Shown: positions 12,476 to 24,412 of the stretch, one piece after another | How positions within the stretch are numbered: position 1 is the stretch's first letter | How the letters are laid out: each line of letters begins with the position of its first letter | NCBI RefSeq assembly: GCF_040958095.1 | Contig: NC_091156.1 | Location: 21,864,927 to 21,928,926 of the forward strand | Direction: 5' to 3' | DNA length: 64,000 nucleotides | Source: Procambarus clarkii | Lineage: Eukaryota; Arthropoda; Malacostraca; Decapoda; Cambaridae | Notes under the pieces: generated by a model | Seen by the model: the letters and a program-made list of their open reading frames with translations, nothing else | Told to the model about the DNA's origin: nothing | The model's database searches: none | Translations under genes and position numbers: made by a program

Positions 12476-13054
12476 AACACTCTCAATTTCTACTCTATCC
12501 ATACATCTTTAATGTATCTCTGAATTGATCAAACCACCACAGGGGAGATAAAACATTGATGGATGCAGCATGATGGAGATGGAAGATGAGATGAAACTAA
12601 AAAAATTGATAAAAGGATAGGGAGAAAATGAAAGCAAATTAGGAGAACAAATTACAGAAACTAAATTTAAAAAATGAGGAAAAAATTAGATAATTAGCAA
12701 ATGGCATGAGTAAATCCCTAGGAAAGGAAACAGAGAGAAATATCAGCCAATGTCAGGAGGGGTCAGCAACCATTAACGCTTCACTCGAGAATCTGAACTC
12801 AGTGAATAGCATGCCTTGGGCTCTAGAAGTCAATAACAACAATGTGATGGATGCTGATGGATGTGCACATCCGTCAAGGCTGACGGATGTGCCCTCCACA
12901 TAGCTATTTCACAGTGTAAGGTCAGACTAGGAGGATAATTTACAGAATGATAACCATTCAGGGACGAAGATAAGGGCAGTGGAAACCTAGGCAGAACGTT
13001 TCTAGTTGGAGAGAGAACCTGCCGTAGATCCCTTGAGCGAGCGCCGTCTAATAG
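12476..13054. other. No recognisable gene
   Basis: A-rich sequence with short ORFs lacking motifs. Confidence 0.45.
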
Positions 13055-13317
13055 AGGGTTATCTTGAGCTTATCTTCAGATGATTTCGGGGCTTAGCGTC
13101 CCCGCGGCCCGGTCCACGACCAGGCCTCCTTTTTGTTACGCACCCCCAGGAAGCAGCCCGTAGCAGCTGTCTAACTCCCAGGTACCTATTTACTGCTAGG
13201 TAACGGGGGGCATCAGGGTGAAAGAAACATTTTCCCCATTTGTCTCCGCCTCCACCGGTGATCGAACCCGGAACCTCGGAACTACGAATCCGAAGCGCTG
13301 TCCACTCAGCTGTCAGG
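13055..13317 (-). mobile_element. tRNA-derived SINE, copy 1
   Basis: On the minus strand the head reads 'ctgacagctgagtggacagc' (A-box region), then the B box 'ggttcgatca' region. The conserved body follows with 'gcagtaaataggtacctggg' and 'gcggggacgctaagccccg', ending in 'gataagctcaagataaccc'. Three further copies lie in this window (17517-17762, 27888-28142, 61133-61390). Confidence 0.85.
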
Positions 13318-13820
13318 GTGAAAGAGATTTGGTTCAAGCTAGAATCATATTCAAATGAAGCCGCTCCAGGAATAATAATGAACCAGAAAAAGAGATCTCA
13401 CAACCAAACGAAGATTTGGGATGGTCTACTTGGGAAATGACTTGAGTAAGGAGAGAAGAGAGAGAAGAGGAAGTGGGAGGTAACAAGAGATAACATTCAC
13501 ACCCTAAAGGAAATACAAGAGGAACACACACACACACACAGAGGCAATATAGTGCTCTAGCTAAGGGTTAAGGGAGGCAAGACGAGCGGGGTTCAACAAG
13601 TTCACCATTGAAGAAATATTGGTAACACTGAACAGTATGAAAACACGACGTTTAAATAAATGAGGCCAGAAATGAGTAGACAGTGAGCAGGAGAGGAGCA
13701 GAGGAGCAGGAGGAGAATGATATACAATACCTACACAGCCACAGCTCTTCTACTGTCACATCAGGAGGAAGATGGCTGTGAACGATTAGGTTATAATATT
13801 TAACAAAAGGGAGGGAGGAT
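13318..13820. other. No recognisable gene
   Basis: Purine-rich, including a (CA)n stub at about 13525 and a gaggagcag-rich stretch near 13690. No motif seen. Confidence 0.4.
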
Positions 13821-14056
13821 ACATGGAAAATTATAAGGAGTTACGCGAGAAACTTAGCTTAAACTTCCAGGAAGTATTCAAGTTAGAACCTGATTTGCTA
13901 CTAGTTTACATGCCCAAACTTGCGGGAAATTCCAGAGGAAGGCGTCAGTGATATAACAGGGTCCGTAGAAGGAGTACAGAAGGAACTACAGGAACTAGAT
14001 GTGAGAAAAGTTGTAGGACCAGACAAAATATCGCCGTGGATAATAATATTGGAGTC
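13821..14056 (+). pseudogene. Degenerate LINE RT fragment, 5' part
   Basis: A forward translation around 13960-14055 gives 'GVQKELQELDVRKVVGPDKI' followed by 'SPWIII', the RT motif before palm A (LDxxKAxGPDxI). The reading is then broken by the SINE-rich block at 14057-14462. RT sequence resumes beyond it, so both halves are probably one copy. Confidence 0.65.
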
Positions 14057-14067
14057 CTAGCCACCAC

Positions 14068-14113
14068 GGACTCCATGCTGGACCCCACCAGCATGGAGTC
14101 CACATGCTGGTGG
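14068..14113. repeat. Overlapping inverted repeats (alternative hairpins)
   Basis: ggactccatgctgg (14068-14081) pairs perfectly with ccagcatggagtcc (14088-14101). ccaccagcatg (14085-14095) pairs perfectly with catgctggtgg (14103-14113). The arms overlap, so only one hairpin can form at a time. Confidence 0.9.
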
Positions 14114-14136
14114 AGCTCTTTATCTGACGCTCCGTA

Positions 14137-14255
14137 CAGATCAGGATAAGGATTTGGGATGGGACGGAGGGGAAGGAACTGTGCTCAACCACTTGGCCGG
14201 TCGGGGAGTAAACGCCGACCTGCATGAAGTGTGACAGTCGCTCTACCGTCTAGTT
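14137..14255 (-). mobile_element. tRNA-derived SINE fragment, inverted partner
   Basis: The minus strand reads 'agacggtagagcgactgtca' (A-box-like), 'tttactccccgaccggcc' (degenerate B box), then 'tcccatcccaaatccttatc'. This is the same family as the next entry, in opposite orientation, head to head. Its tail beyond 'ctgatc' is not shared. Confidence 0.65.
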
Positions 14256-14270
14256 CTCTCTAGAAACGGG

Positions 14271-14447
14271 TCCAACCACTTGCGCTGGACGGTAGAGCGT
14301 CTCGCTTAATGCAGGTTGTCGTTCAATCCCCGACTGTCCAAGTGTTTGGGCACCATTCCTTCCCTCCGTCCCATCCCAAATCCTTATCCTGATCCCGTCC
14401 AAGTGCTGAATAGTCGTAATGACTTGGCGCTTTCCCTTGATAACTCC
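14271..14447 (+). mobile_element. tRNA-derived SINE with 15 bp target-site duplication
   Basis: A 177 bp insertion. The head contains 'ctggacggtagagcgtctcg' (A box) and 'tcgttcaatccccgactg' (B box); the body has 'ccatcccaaatccttatcct' and the tail 'gcgctttcccttgataactc'. It is flanked by perfect 15 bp direct repeats ctctctagaaacggg at 14256-14270 and 14448-14462. Confidence 0.85.
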
Positions 14448-14462
14448 CTCTCTAGAAACGGG

Positions 14463-15830
14463 ATAATTTCCTGACTGTTGCCAAGTGACTAACTTGGTGA
14501 CATCTGCAAGAATGGTGGAGGACGAAAACCATTAAATTACAGATGTGTATTACTGACAAGTATCCCCCTGCTACTATAGACCGGTCTGGAGCAGTCTTGG
14601 AGAACACTTACAACAGACCACTTTGGTCTCAAACACCAGCACGCACTTAGCAGCGGAAAATTTTGCTTGACAAAGTGGTTCCTCTATATTTTGCATCATC
14701 AGTAATTCATGGTACAAAACTAACGAGAAGAGTCATGACAGAAATAGACTGTAATGCATTGCAAACGGATATGGACACACTTCAGAAGTGATCTGAAAAA
14801 TGGCCGCTAGAATTTAACCCAACCAAATGCACAGTTATAAGGACTGGAAGAAGATAGTGAAGGCCCGTACAGCAGTACAGGATGAAGGAAAGACAAATTC
14901 TTCAATCAGAAAAGGAGAAAGACCCGGGAGTGGACACAACACCAGGCCCGACAACAGCTGCCTGTGGTATACTTGCCAACATCCGCAGATCCCTCACACA
15001 CTTGGACCAGGGGGCTGTCTGTAACTATTACACAGAAGGGTTACTTTTATTACAAAGAAGTAACTTTTTACACTCTTCAATATGCGTCCCCTACGTAGAA
15101 CCCTCAACTGAAAAACTTGCAAAATCCACAGCCACTCACCTGGTCACAAAAGGTGTCCAGCAGCTGGAGACCCTCATAAAGACTGTCAAGCCGTGTCCTT
15201 CCCCACGATAGCAGATTGACGAATAAATGCGACCTCAGAACACTGAAAAGAATTACTGAACAAAAAATTTACCACTTACGGGCTATTCAGGCCCGTGCCA
15301 CCTCTTGGGGGGCTTAATCTTTATCAATCAATCAATCTTGTAAAATCTACGTAAGATTCAAAGATGTGTAAAGATGCTCGTTCTGAGGAAAAGAGATTGA
15401 ACAACAGGGAAAGACAGAACTGACCTCACCATATTACCAGAGACAGAGGGACATGTTGACGACATACACAATTCTCAGGTAAAGTGACAGGTAGAAAAAG
15501 CAGCAGCGCTTAAAGCTAGGAACAGCAAAAGGAACAGATAAAGATGGTAAATAGACACAAATAAATCAAAGAGATGCCAGAGAGGACAATTTCCGGTGAT
15601 AAAGCTGTCAATAAACAGAACAAATTAGACGTAGAAGTCATTAAAGCTAATACGATTCATAATATTAAATCTAAATATGATAAAACATGATAAATGAGTG
15701 AGTGTTGGGCAGGCGGGTCCAGGAGCCGGACTCGACCCCACAAGCACCCACCAAGGTGAGCCCATGGAGGCGGTAGAGGGTGGCGTGGCGGGCGGCGTCT
15801 CCCATAATGTCGTGTTGACTAACGCACAAA
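14463..15830 (+). pseudogene. Degenerate CR1-like LINE: RT palm to C-terminus
   Basis: Fragmented forward coding in LINE order. RT palm/thumb text is readable around 14760-14850 ('LEFNPTKCTVIRTGRR' in spirit, with stops). A cleaner stretch at 14882-15211 contains 'KEKDPGVDTTPGPTTAACGI' and 'ANIRRSLTHLDQGAVCNYYT'. Later there are traces of the terminal region: 'QVEKAAALKARNSKRNR' (about 15490-15540) and 'ECWAGGSRSRTRPHKHPP' (about 15705-15757). A (TCAA)-rich tail at 15322-15340 may mark a separate 3' end or nested insertion. Multiple frameshifts make it non-functional. More than one LINE copy may be involved. Confidence 0.6.
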
Positions 15831-15943
15831 CACAACATCCTCATCATACTGTTATTATTCTATATTTCCGTGATCTTGGCACACCATGACCCGCGCTCGG
15901 CCCTGGAGGACCTCCCTCACCCTGACAGGGGTCACGGTCCTCC

Positions 15944-17526
15944 CTGTCAGCTGAGGGGGACTGACAGCTGAGGGGACTGACAGCTCAAAGGCCTAACTGC
16001 TGAGGGGACTAACAGCTGAGGGGGCTGACAGGTGAATGGCCTGACAGCTGAAGGGACTGACAGCTGAGGGGACTGACAGCTGAGGAGCCTGACAGCTGAG
16101 GGGACCTGACAGCTGAGGGGTCTGACAGCTGAAGGGACTGACAGCTGAGGGGACCTGACAGCTGAGGGGTCTGACAGCTGAGAGGGACCGACAGCTGAGG
16201 GGACTGACAGCTGAGGGGACTGATAGGTGAGGGGGCCTGACAGCTGAGGGGACTGACAGCTGAGAGGGACTGACAGCTGAGGGGACTAATAGCTGAGAGA
16301 ACTGACAGCTGAGGGGCCTGACAGCTGAGGAGTCTGACAGCTGAGGGGCTTGACAGCTGAGGAGTCTGACAGCTGAGGGGCTTGACACCTGAGGGGCCTG
16401 ACAGCTGAGGGGCCTGACAGCTAAGGGGGACTTACAGCTGAGGGGCCTGACAGCTGAGGGGCCAGACAGGTGAGGGGCCTGACAGCTGAGGGGCCTGACA
16501 GCTGAGGGGCCTGACTGCTAAGGGGCTTGACAGCTGACGGGCCTGACAGTTGAGGGGCCTGACAGCTGAGGGGCCTGACTGCTAAGGAGCTTGACTGCTA
16601 AGGGGCTTGACAGCTGAGAGGCCTGACAGCTGAGTGGCCTGACAGCTGAGGAGCCTGACAGCTGAGGGGGACTGACAGCTGAGGGGACTGACAGCTGAGG
16701 GGCTTGACAGCTTAGGGGTTTGACAGCTGAGGGGGACTGACAGCTGAGGTGACTGACAGCTGAGGGGGCCTGACAGCTGAAGGGGACTGACAGGTGAGGG
16801 GCCTGACAGCTGAGGAGCCTTACAGCTGAGGGGCCTGACAACTGAGGGGCCTGACAGCTGAGGGACCTACCAACTGAGGGGTCTGACAGCTGAGGGGCCT
16901 GACAGCTGAGGGGTCTGACAGCTGAGGCGACTGACAGCTGAGGGGTCTGACAGCTGAGGCGACTGACAGCTGAGGGGTCTGACAGCTGAGGCGACTGACA
17001 GCTGAGGGGTCTGACAGCTTAGTGGCCTGACAGCTGAGGGGACTGACAGCTGAGTGGCCTGGCAGCTGAGGGGACTGACAGCTGAGGGGTCTGACAGCTG
17101 AGGCGACTGACAGCTGAGGGGTCTGACAGCTGAGGCGACTGACAGCTGAGGGGACTGGCAGCTGAGGGGTCTGACAGCTGAGGCGACTGACAGCTGAGTG
17201 GCCTGACAGCTGAGGGGACTGACAGCTGAGGGGGACTGACAGCTGAGGGGCCTGACAGCTGAGGGGGACTGACAGCTGAGGGGACTGACAGCTGAGGGGG
17301 ACTGACAGCTGAGGGGCCTGACAGCTGAGGGGGACTGACAGCTGAGGAGGACTGACAGCTGAGGGGGACTGACAGCTGAGGGGCCTGACAGCTGAGTGGC
17401 CTGACAGCTGAGGGGACTGACAGCTGAGGGGGACTGACAGCTGAGGGGGACTGACAGCTGAAGGGGACTGACAGCTGAGGGGGTTGACAGCTGAGGGGGC
17501 CTGACAACTGAGGGGACTGACAGCTA
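15944..17526. repeat. 16-17 bp minisatellite (ctgacagctgagggga)
   Basis: About 95 copies of ctgacagctgagggga with 16/17 bp length variation (four or five Gs) and gga/ggc endings. Each clean unit carries the palindrome CAGCTG. The right end passes without a break into the head of a SINE. Minus-strand ORFs of 107-267 codons here are repeat artefacts. Confidence 0.95.
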
Positions 17527-17762
17527 AATGGACAGCGCTTCGGATTCGTAGTACTGAGTTTCCGGGTTCAATCCCAGGTGGAGTCGGAAACAAATGAGCA
17601 GGGTTTCTTTTACCCTGATGCATCTGTTCACCTAGCAGTAAATAGGTACCTGGGAGTTAGACAGCTGCTACGGGCTGCTTCCTGGGTGTGTGTAACAAAA
17701 AGGAGGCCTGGTCGAGGACCGGGCCGCGGGGACGCTAAGCCCCGAAATCATCTCAAGGTAAC
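17517..17762 (+). mobile_element. tRNA-derived SINE, copy 2
   Basis: Forward copy: 'ctgacagctaaatggacagc' (A-box region), B box 'gggttcaatcccaggtgg', then 'ctagcagtaaataggtacct', 'gaggcctggtcgaggaccgg' and the end 'gaaatcatctcaaggtaac'. Its first bases continue the preceding array's unit. Confidence 0.88.
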
Positions 17763-17783
17763 ATGACCGGCACTTGGCTGTGG

Positions 17784-18173
17784 AGTAAGCAGCACCAGCG
17801 TGGAGTCCACCGCCAGCACCAGAGTAAGCAGCACCAGCGTGGAGTCCACCGCCAGGACCAGAGTAAGCAGCACCAGCGTGGAGTCCACCGCCAGGACCAG
17901 AGTAAGCAGCACCAGTGTGGAGTCCACCGCCAGGACCAGAGTAAGCAGCACCAGTGTGGAGTCCACCACCAGGACCAGAGTAAGCAGCACCAGTGTGGAG
18001 TCCACCGCCAGGACCAGAGTAAGCAGCACCAGCGTGGAGTCCACCGCCAGCACCAGAGTAAGCAGCACCAGTGTGGAGTCCACCGCCAGGACCAGAGTAA
18101 GCAGCACCAGCGTGGAGTCCACCGCCAGGACCAGAGTAAGCAGCACCAGCGTGGAGTCCACCACCAGGACCTG
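17784..18173. repeat. 39 bp minisatellite, 10 copies
   Basis: Unit of 39 bp containing 'agtaagcagcaccagcgtgg' and 'agtccaccgccaggaccag'. Variation is limited to gcg/gtg, cgc/cac and gga/gca. The period is a multiple of three, so three or four frames are open through the array on both strands; no start context or flanking coding sequence supports a gene. Confidence 0.96.
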
Positions 18174-18780
18174 AGGGACAACCAGAACACTCTCCGAATG
18201 ATGATTATTCTTTACATATCACTCCTGACTCTCCTCTCACATGTAACTCTCCTCCCTCCCTCCCCGGGCCCTGAGTGAGTGGAAAGTCCCGCTTGTCAAG
18301 CCTGGTGTTCAATACACAACAGTATAGGGCCTGACTGTTGACCGCCCCCGCATGTCAAGCCTAATGTTCAATACACAACAGTAGGGACCATGACTGTTGA
18401 CCGCCCCCGCCCACGCCACCGCTCCTGGTCAAACACCACGACGCCCTCTCCCTCGTCCCGGCGCCACCCGTCTCATGCTCCCTAAACATTAATTCCTTCG
18501 TTTTACCGGGAAAATAAAGGCCAAATATTTTAATCATTAGCAGTTATATTATTAGCGGTCGCAGCATGACGCTTGAAGGGAATTACATCCTGCTGATCCT
18601 TCAGTGATGACCTCGTCTACATTGTTGACACAACTGTTAACTTGCTTGTGTCTAGTTGTGATCCATGCTACCACCAGTGGTGGGGATGAAGCTACCACCA
18701 CTGGAGGGGATGCTACCACCACCACTGGTGATGAAGCAATCACCACTCTTGATGAAGTCGTCCTCAGTCCCTGAGAGTGA
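18174..18780. other. No recognisable gene; small duplications
   Basis: A two-copy tandem duplication of about 60 bp at 18293-18411 ('gtcaagcctggtgttcaata' / 'gtcaagcctaatgttcaata', each ending 'gactgttgaccgcccccgc'). Also a short repeat of 'gctaccaccact' motifs at 18666-18735. Confidence 0.6.
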
Positions 18781-20310
18781 CTGAGGACGACTCTCAAATA
18801 CACTTATAAATATTTAGTAAATACTGAGACGAGCACGGAGGGAGATGGCTAAGCATCTCATAATGAATGTCATCTGAATCCGCCGCCATAGAACCGCAGA
18901 GGGTCAGGGCAGACTGGAGTTCGGAGAGAGAGAAAGGATTGTTATAGGGGAGGCAGAAGTTGAGTGTGAAAATCTAAGGGACACGGTTCAAGAAGCGGTT
19001 TATGAGTAAGAAAAGAAGAAGGAAGATGAGAACCAGAGCTAACAGTCAAAATGTGGAAACCCAGTTCGGTTGCAACCGCCATTGGATCCGCTACAACAGA
19101 ACCATGGAGTTGAAGGAGTTGAAGGACTGGCGAGACATCTGGAACAAACTTACCCGCTATCTTGCGGAATTTCTTCAAGATCAAGGAGAGAAAAGTGTCA
19201 GCCATAATGGCGGAGACACTATTTCCAATTCTCATATTTAGCTCTACGAATGGCCTTACGGGTCACTGCACTCGCCTTCCAAAACAAAATAAAAGAATCA
19301 GGCGTATGTCAGCGTCGTTGTTTCTTCCAGGCTGCCCGATTACAGCAGACAGCATGAGCACAGTCTGAATTTTACCATGGAATGCACTTCCGCGTGCCCT
19401 GGGAGGTGGAGCGAGGAACGTGGAGAGTGGAGGGCAGTGTGGAGTACGGTGTCAAGAAAAAGGATTAGCGCTCGAGAGAGGGAGATCAGAGAGGTCAAGA
19501 ATAGTGTGTAAGGTGAGTAGATTCCAGTCAGCCTTGGCAAACTGCGACCTAGGGAAGGAGAGGTGAGGGTGAAAAGAGAAGGTAACAAAGATGGAGAAAT
19601 AGTCACTGTTATGGAGGTCATCAAGAATCCACCATGTGAACTCAAAATAAATAGAAGATGAGCAGAGAGAAAGATCAAGGCAGGAAAGGGTATGAGTGCA
19701 TGAGTCAACATGAGTGGGTTCACGAGAATTCAGAAGAGACAGAAAAGAAAAGAAGACAAATGGTTAAAAAAGGCGGCCTTGAGTGTTTGCCAGAGCATCA
19801 CCCCAGAGGGTATGCCGACAGTTAAAATCACCCAACAGGAGCACAGGCACTGGTAAGGAGTCCAAGGTGTATAAGATCAGGAAGAGAAAGCAAGACAGTT
19901 GGGGGAGATCAATGGACGTGACTGTGTATCATTTTCTTACAAAGATACGAGCAACAGAGGACTAAAACAGAGGACATGTGCGGCTGAAAAAGTAGAGAAA
20001 CAAAGATAATATCATGACAGATCAAGAGAGCAGTAGAGTTACGGGCCCCAGCAAAAACTGGAGAGGAAGAGAGAAAGGAATAATTTCAAAGGCGACCAGG
20101 ATGAGCGCCAAGCATCGGCTCCTGAAGACAGACACAAAGCAGTGAAACCTGAGAGATCAGGATTTGGAGTTCATGGAAGTAGCATAAAAGCCACAAATAT
20201 TCTGCTGAAATGAATTGACATAGTCAAAAACATAAATAATAGGAAAAAAAGACTAACTAATCCAAAGATGATCACAAGATACTAGGGAGAATCAGGCTCA
20301 GGTTCAGTGA
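18781..20310 (-). pseudogene. Jockey-like LINE ORF2: endonuclease and RT N-terminus
   Basis: Reading the minus strand from about 20310 down gives endonuclease text, then the clear core 'LLLGDFNCRHTLWGDALANT' (about 19845-19785). Next come 'HVDSCTHTLSCLDLSLCSSS' (about 19720-19660) and the SDH-equivalent 'DLHNSDYFS' (about 19620). The linker and RT fingers follow: 'ILKKFRKIAGKFVPDVSPVL', 'LHGSVVADPMAVATELG' (about 19165-19080) and 'DDIHYEML' (about 18870). Palm, thumb and 3' UTR are missing beyond about 18781. Frameshifts and stops occur throughout. Clade call is by resemblance to Jockey-type elements with GDFNxxxxLWG. Confidence 0.75.
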
Positions 20311-20860
20311 AATCAGGGTGTGGGGGGCATAGGTAAATCAGGCAAAGATGATATAGTCGAGAGGGCAGAAGGAGGGGATACATCCAGACTGACAGTCTTG
20401 GGTGTCAGGAGGCCTCGGAGATGGATGGTCAATGCAATGGGGATCGAAGGACAGTAACAGTGAAGTGCATTTGATCAAAGACAACGTCAGAGGCAGAATC
20501 AAGGGCTGCAGGAATCACCATTGCAGGGTCAGTTGACTCAGCCACGGAGATGGGGGCAGAGGCAGGGACAGAGCTGGAGGTGGAAAGCTGGCGATTGACC
20601 GACAGCTTCTTACCAGCCGGGGAGGAAGATGGAGAGGAGACAGGTTTATGCTTCTGACTGAGTTACAGGCGTACAAGCAGCAAGATGCTGTGCGACAGCC
20701 TCCACAGTCTCAACAGGAGAAGAAGAACGAGAGTAGATAACACGAAGGCGACCAGGAGGAGGATGGACATCAGCCTGGAAGGTCAAGTGTCGTAGAGGGC
20801 CAAAAAACTGAGGGAAGGTATTATGGACTGATGGTCTGCTATGGGGGATCTAGTATTATA
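20311..20860 (-). pseudogene. Jockey-like LINE, region between ORF1 and ORF2
   Basis: Continuous with the LINE on either side by position and strand. It probably holds the ORF1 C-terminal part and the start of ORF2, but I see no readable motif beyond short Ser/Pro-rich minus-strand stretches. Confidence 0.45.
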
Positions 20861-21795
20861 TTGGTGTAGGGTCAGCAGTTAGAATTCAGATGTATCAAGT
20901 ATTGGACATCATAAAGGCCCGGCCCCCAATAAAAATATAAGAGTAATACTTATAGTGGCTTACTGAAAATGTCAGCCTAGAGGTTAAAACTAACCTACTT
21001 ATTTATTAACCATTTAAAACTAACTTACTTATTTATTAACCCTTTAACAACCCCCCATATACATTCATACCAATAATAATAATAACTTTACCACACTATC
21101 TTACGTTAAAAGCCTTGGTCCACATAAGCAGGATACAAGGTTTTACAATGAGCACAAGCTAGGGTAAAGTCTACTAGGCAAGGGACACTAGCAAGGACTC
21201 TAGGTAGCTTACTGGTACTACTGGAGCCCACGTGGTTCCACTGGGATCCCCTTAGAGTAACCTAGAAATATAAACACTAGTGATCACCTAATTAATTACT
21301 ACACAGTAATACTTTACACATTAGAACATTCTTATGCTAGAAAATGTGAACACAACACCGTACTTATCTTGGTAAACTAGACACAAAATAAGGTAAGGGA
21401 GAGAAGCAGGAGGAAGGGGAGAGGGATGCAGAGATCTTAACACCATGACGCCAGCCCAGAGAAGGAAGCCAGCCTCGATGCTCAGCTTTCTCCAGCTCAC
21501 TCGCTGCCAGCCGACTCCTCAGCTAATCGTACCGCAGCCCTATATCCAAGTTTACTCAGATCTACTTTACTAATACTTTCTAATCATTTGTAAACATAGT
21601 TGATGCCTATTTTATTATTAATAATCAATCACACGCTCAGTCTTTAAATGCTCTGTGAGAAACAAGATTTGTCTTACGTCTGGCAAGGAAGATACGAACA
21701 GACACACATCTACAAGCGTCCCACATAATATAAAGTAGTTTATTTAGCTCAATTTGACCTCTAGCTTCCAATTGAGGAACCCAGGGTCGTAACAG
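20861..21795. mobile_element. AT-rich insert splitting the LINE (possible solo LTR)
   Basis: About 930 bp of AT-rich sequence breaks the minus-strand LINE. On the minus strand it would start TGTTACGACCCTGGG (about 21795) and end near GACCCTACA (about 20872), LTR-like TG..CA termini. No target-site duplication is visible at these boundaries, so the limits are uncertain. It contains 'aactaacttacttatttatt' twice. Confidence 0.4.
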
Positions 21796-23127
21796 AAGGG
21801 CTGAGAAGAGAGACGGGGTTGACATGGGAGAGTCACAGTGGACAAAGAAGAGGGAGGAGGAAGAGAGGTAACACTGACCTAAGCAGAAGACGACTGGGAG
21901 GGAAGGGTGGAAACACAAGGCGGTGAAAGGTGAGGAAGATCCACGGGGTCAGTATGGAGAAGAACAGAAGACGGGGAGCTGGTGCAGGTACTGGGGTCTA
22001 AAGCCTGGAAACGGTTATGGAATTGGGAACAGAGTGGGAAGGAGAAGGGTGATGCAACACACGAGCCCAAATCATGTCAGAGAAAGAGTTAAGGCGACGA
22101 ACTTGGCGTCTTGCCTCAGGGAAAGAAATCTGATCACGATGTTGTAAATTGGGGATGGCTTCCTCACAGGGGATGGATGGCTTGGGATTCCACACAAGGG
22201 GCACAGGGCACCTCGCTAGTGCATCGCAAAAGACCATATCCAAATTTCCAGCACCTATTGATTTGCAATGGCGAGGAGAGGGAATGTATTCCTGAACGGA
22301 GCTTTTGGCATCAAAACGGAGGACGGAAGGGACCTACCATCAAAAGTGATTTTGACTACCCGAAGAGGCTTACGCCGACGACTATGAAGGGTCAAGTGAA
22401 CGTATCAATCTGGAGGATGGCCTTGGGACTCAATAATATATTTAATATTCTAGTGACAGACTTTTGGCTCTCTATCTCCAGTCACGGTGCCGGAGAATGA
22501 CAGTGCCAATGCTGGCATTTAACTGAGCAGTTTTGGAGACCTGAGCTGGTGTCTCACCAATGCAGGACAACGATACCAGGGGAGTCTGCTGCCTCCTGAG
22601 AAGGGGCTAGAACTACACATATGTTTAAAGCTTACACATATCCCACAGCAGGTGGAATTAAAAGTGACATGAGTATCAACTGAAGCAACCAGGTGTTTAT
22701 GGATGTGTAAATAATCAGGTCATGTACAATGTGAGGTCAAAATACTTAGTCCACTTGGCAGGATTAAACAAATTTTGTTATGTCGATGAGTTGGCCGACA
22801 TAACACCGACAGGAGGAATCATGCACACTTGAGTGTGAGAGGTACGGCGCCGAGTTCCTGCAGTATGAGCGGGGTTAAAAGGCACAGTTGTTACAACAAA
22901 AGATGGAGCCACTCCAGGTGACGAGGTGTTCACCACTGGGGAATTGGGGCTAGCCCTGCCAAGCAAGTGGGAGGGGAGTAGAGACGGTCAGTCAGGAGAG
23001 TTAACAGAGGAGCCTGGTCTGGGCCTAATGTAGTCGGGGCTACGGAGCCGATCTTCCATCACCGGCTGACTTGGGGCCGGGTTGCCCACCCCACAAGCCT
23101 GTGTAATAGTAGTCAGTTCAGTATCCA
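21796..23127 (-). pseudogene. Jockey-like LINE ORF1 (gag-like)
   Basis: A plausible start ATG at 23127-23125 opens 'MDTELTTITQACGVGNPAPS' and a Pro/Ser-rich N-terminus (to about 22780). Then come 'NPAKWTKYFDLTL', 'SCIGETPAQVSKTAQLNASI' (about 22580-22510) and the central RNA-binding part. A degenerate Cys/His-knuckle region follows at about 22280-22150 (Cys-rich 'HCKSIGAGNLDMVFC' read across frames). Several frameshifts and stops are present. Upstream of 23127 to about 23330 is probable 5' UTR. Confidence 0.6.
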
Positions 23128-24337
23128 TACAATATTAATTTCAAAAGTCTGGGTCTCGGAGCCAAGGGATACCACCTACCATGGCAGTGTGAAAATATCC
23201 TTTTTCCCTGTGCACTTCTTAGCCCTGCTTTGGGCGTCAGACATGAAATGACTAATTTTGCCACACAAGTCTGGCACCGCGTTGGGTCCCAGAATGTGAG
23301 ATTTTACTGGTTAATGGGATTTGGATTCAAATATTTGCCTTCAACAAACAAATGAATACACTCTGGAGGCGTGAGCAAGACGCCAAAGATCTAAGTATTT
23401 CTGGTGGAGGTGAAGACCAGGGCGGTCTTCAATTCCACAAACAATACCAGACCTGCCTTACTTGGGTCGTTCTCTCTGCAACTTGCTTGCAAACAAATCT
23501 AGCAGGTAGAGGATGGGTTCTCACAACGAATTTTATATTCAGGGTTTGAGGCTCTGGGCTGGATCCTGAGCCAACTCAAATATATGACAATACCAAGTAG
23601 CAAGTGGTGGTGGGCAGTATCTATGGTGGGCAGTACTGCAGGGTGAGGAACACCACCAATGGTATGTGTAACAAAATAAATGAATTTATTCAACAACTTA
23701 CTTACTAAAACACAGCTAATGACCCACATTAGTTACGTTACTGAAGAGTGTGACCTTACCCACTGTGACAACACCTCCACGCAGCAGGAGCCCGTCCCCG
23801 CCACACTGACAGGGGCAAGAGACACAACAGTCTCGACCCACTGGACAGGTCGTGAACAAAAGTGAACTAACCTGAACACTTAGTACGAAAATATATACAA
23901 AAGACACAATGTCACCACTACATTACATCACTATGAATTAATTAATTACGAAATTAATTAACATTAAATCACTCTATCACTCAGAGTGTCAACAATCAAT
24001 CAATTAATTAACCACCTTACGTTACCACACTGTCACTCCGACAGTTAACAATCAATTAGTTACGTTAGATAAACTATCACACAGTCAATCAACAACCAAT
24101 TATAATCAATACTTCAATAATTATAACAATTAACAACACAATTAATACTTACCACACAGACCAAACAACAACAAGGTTACTTCACAACACAACCCCACGA
24201 TAACCACACAATAATAATATTAATATAACTAGACCACCTTCCTTACGTGTGACCAAGATGACCGTAGTAATTCATCTCTCAACACTTCCTGTAACACATG
24301 TTAAACATTCCTCTCTCAAATGTGTTGTATAATATTG

Positions 24338-24376
<39 letters not shown>

Positions 24377-24381
24377 GTACG

Positions 24382-24412
<31 letters not shown>

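Noticed and set aside
20861-21795. Definite solo LTR
   Set aside because: Termini are suggestive (TGTTACGACCC...CCCTACA) but no target-site duplication or second copy was found; kept only as a low-confidence insert.
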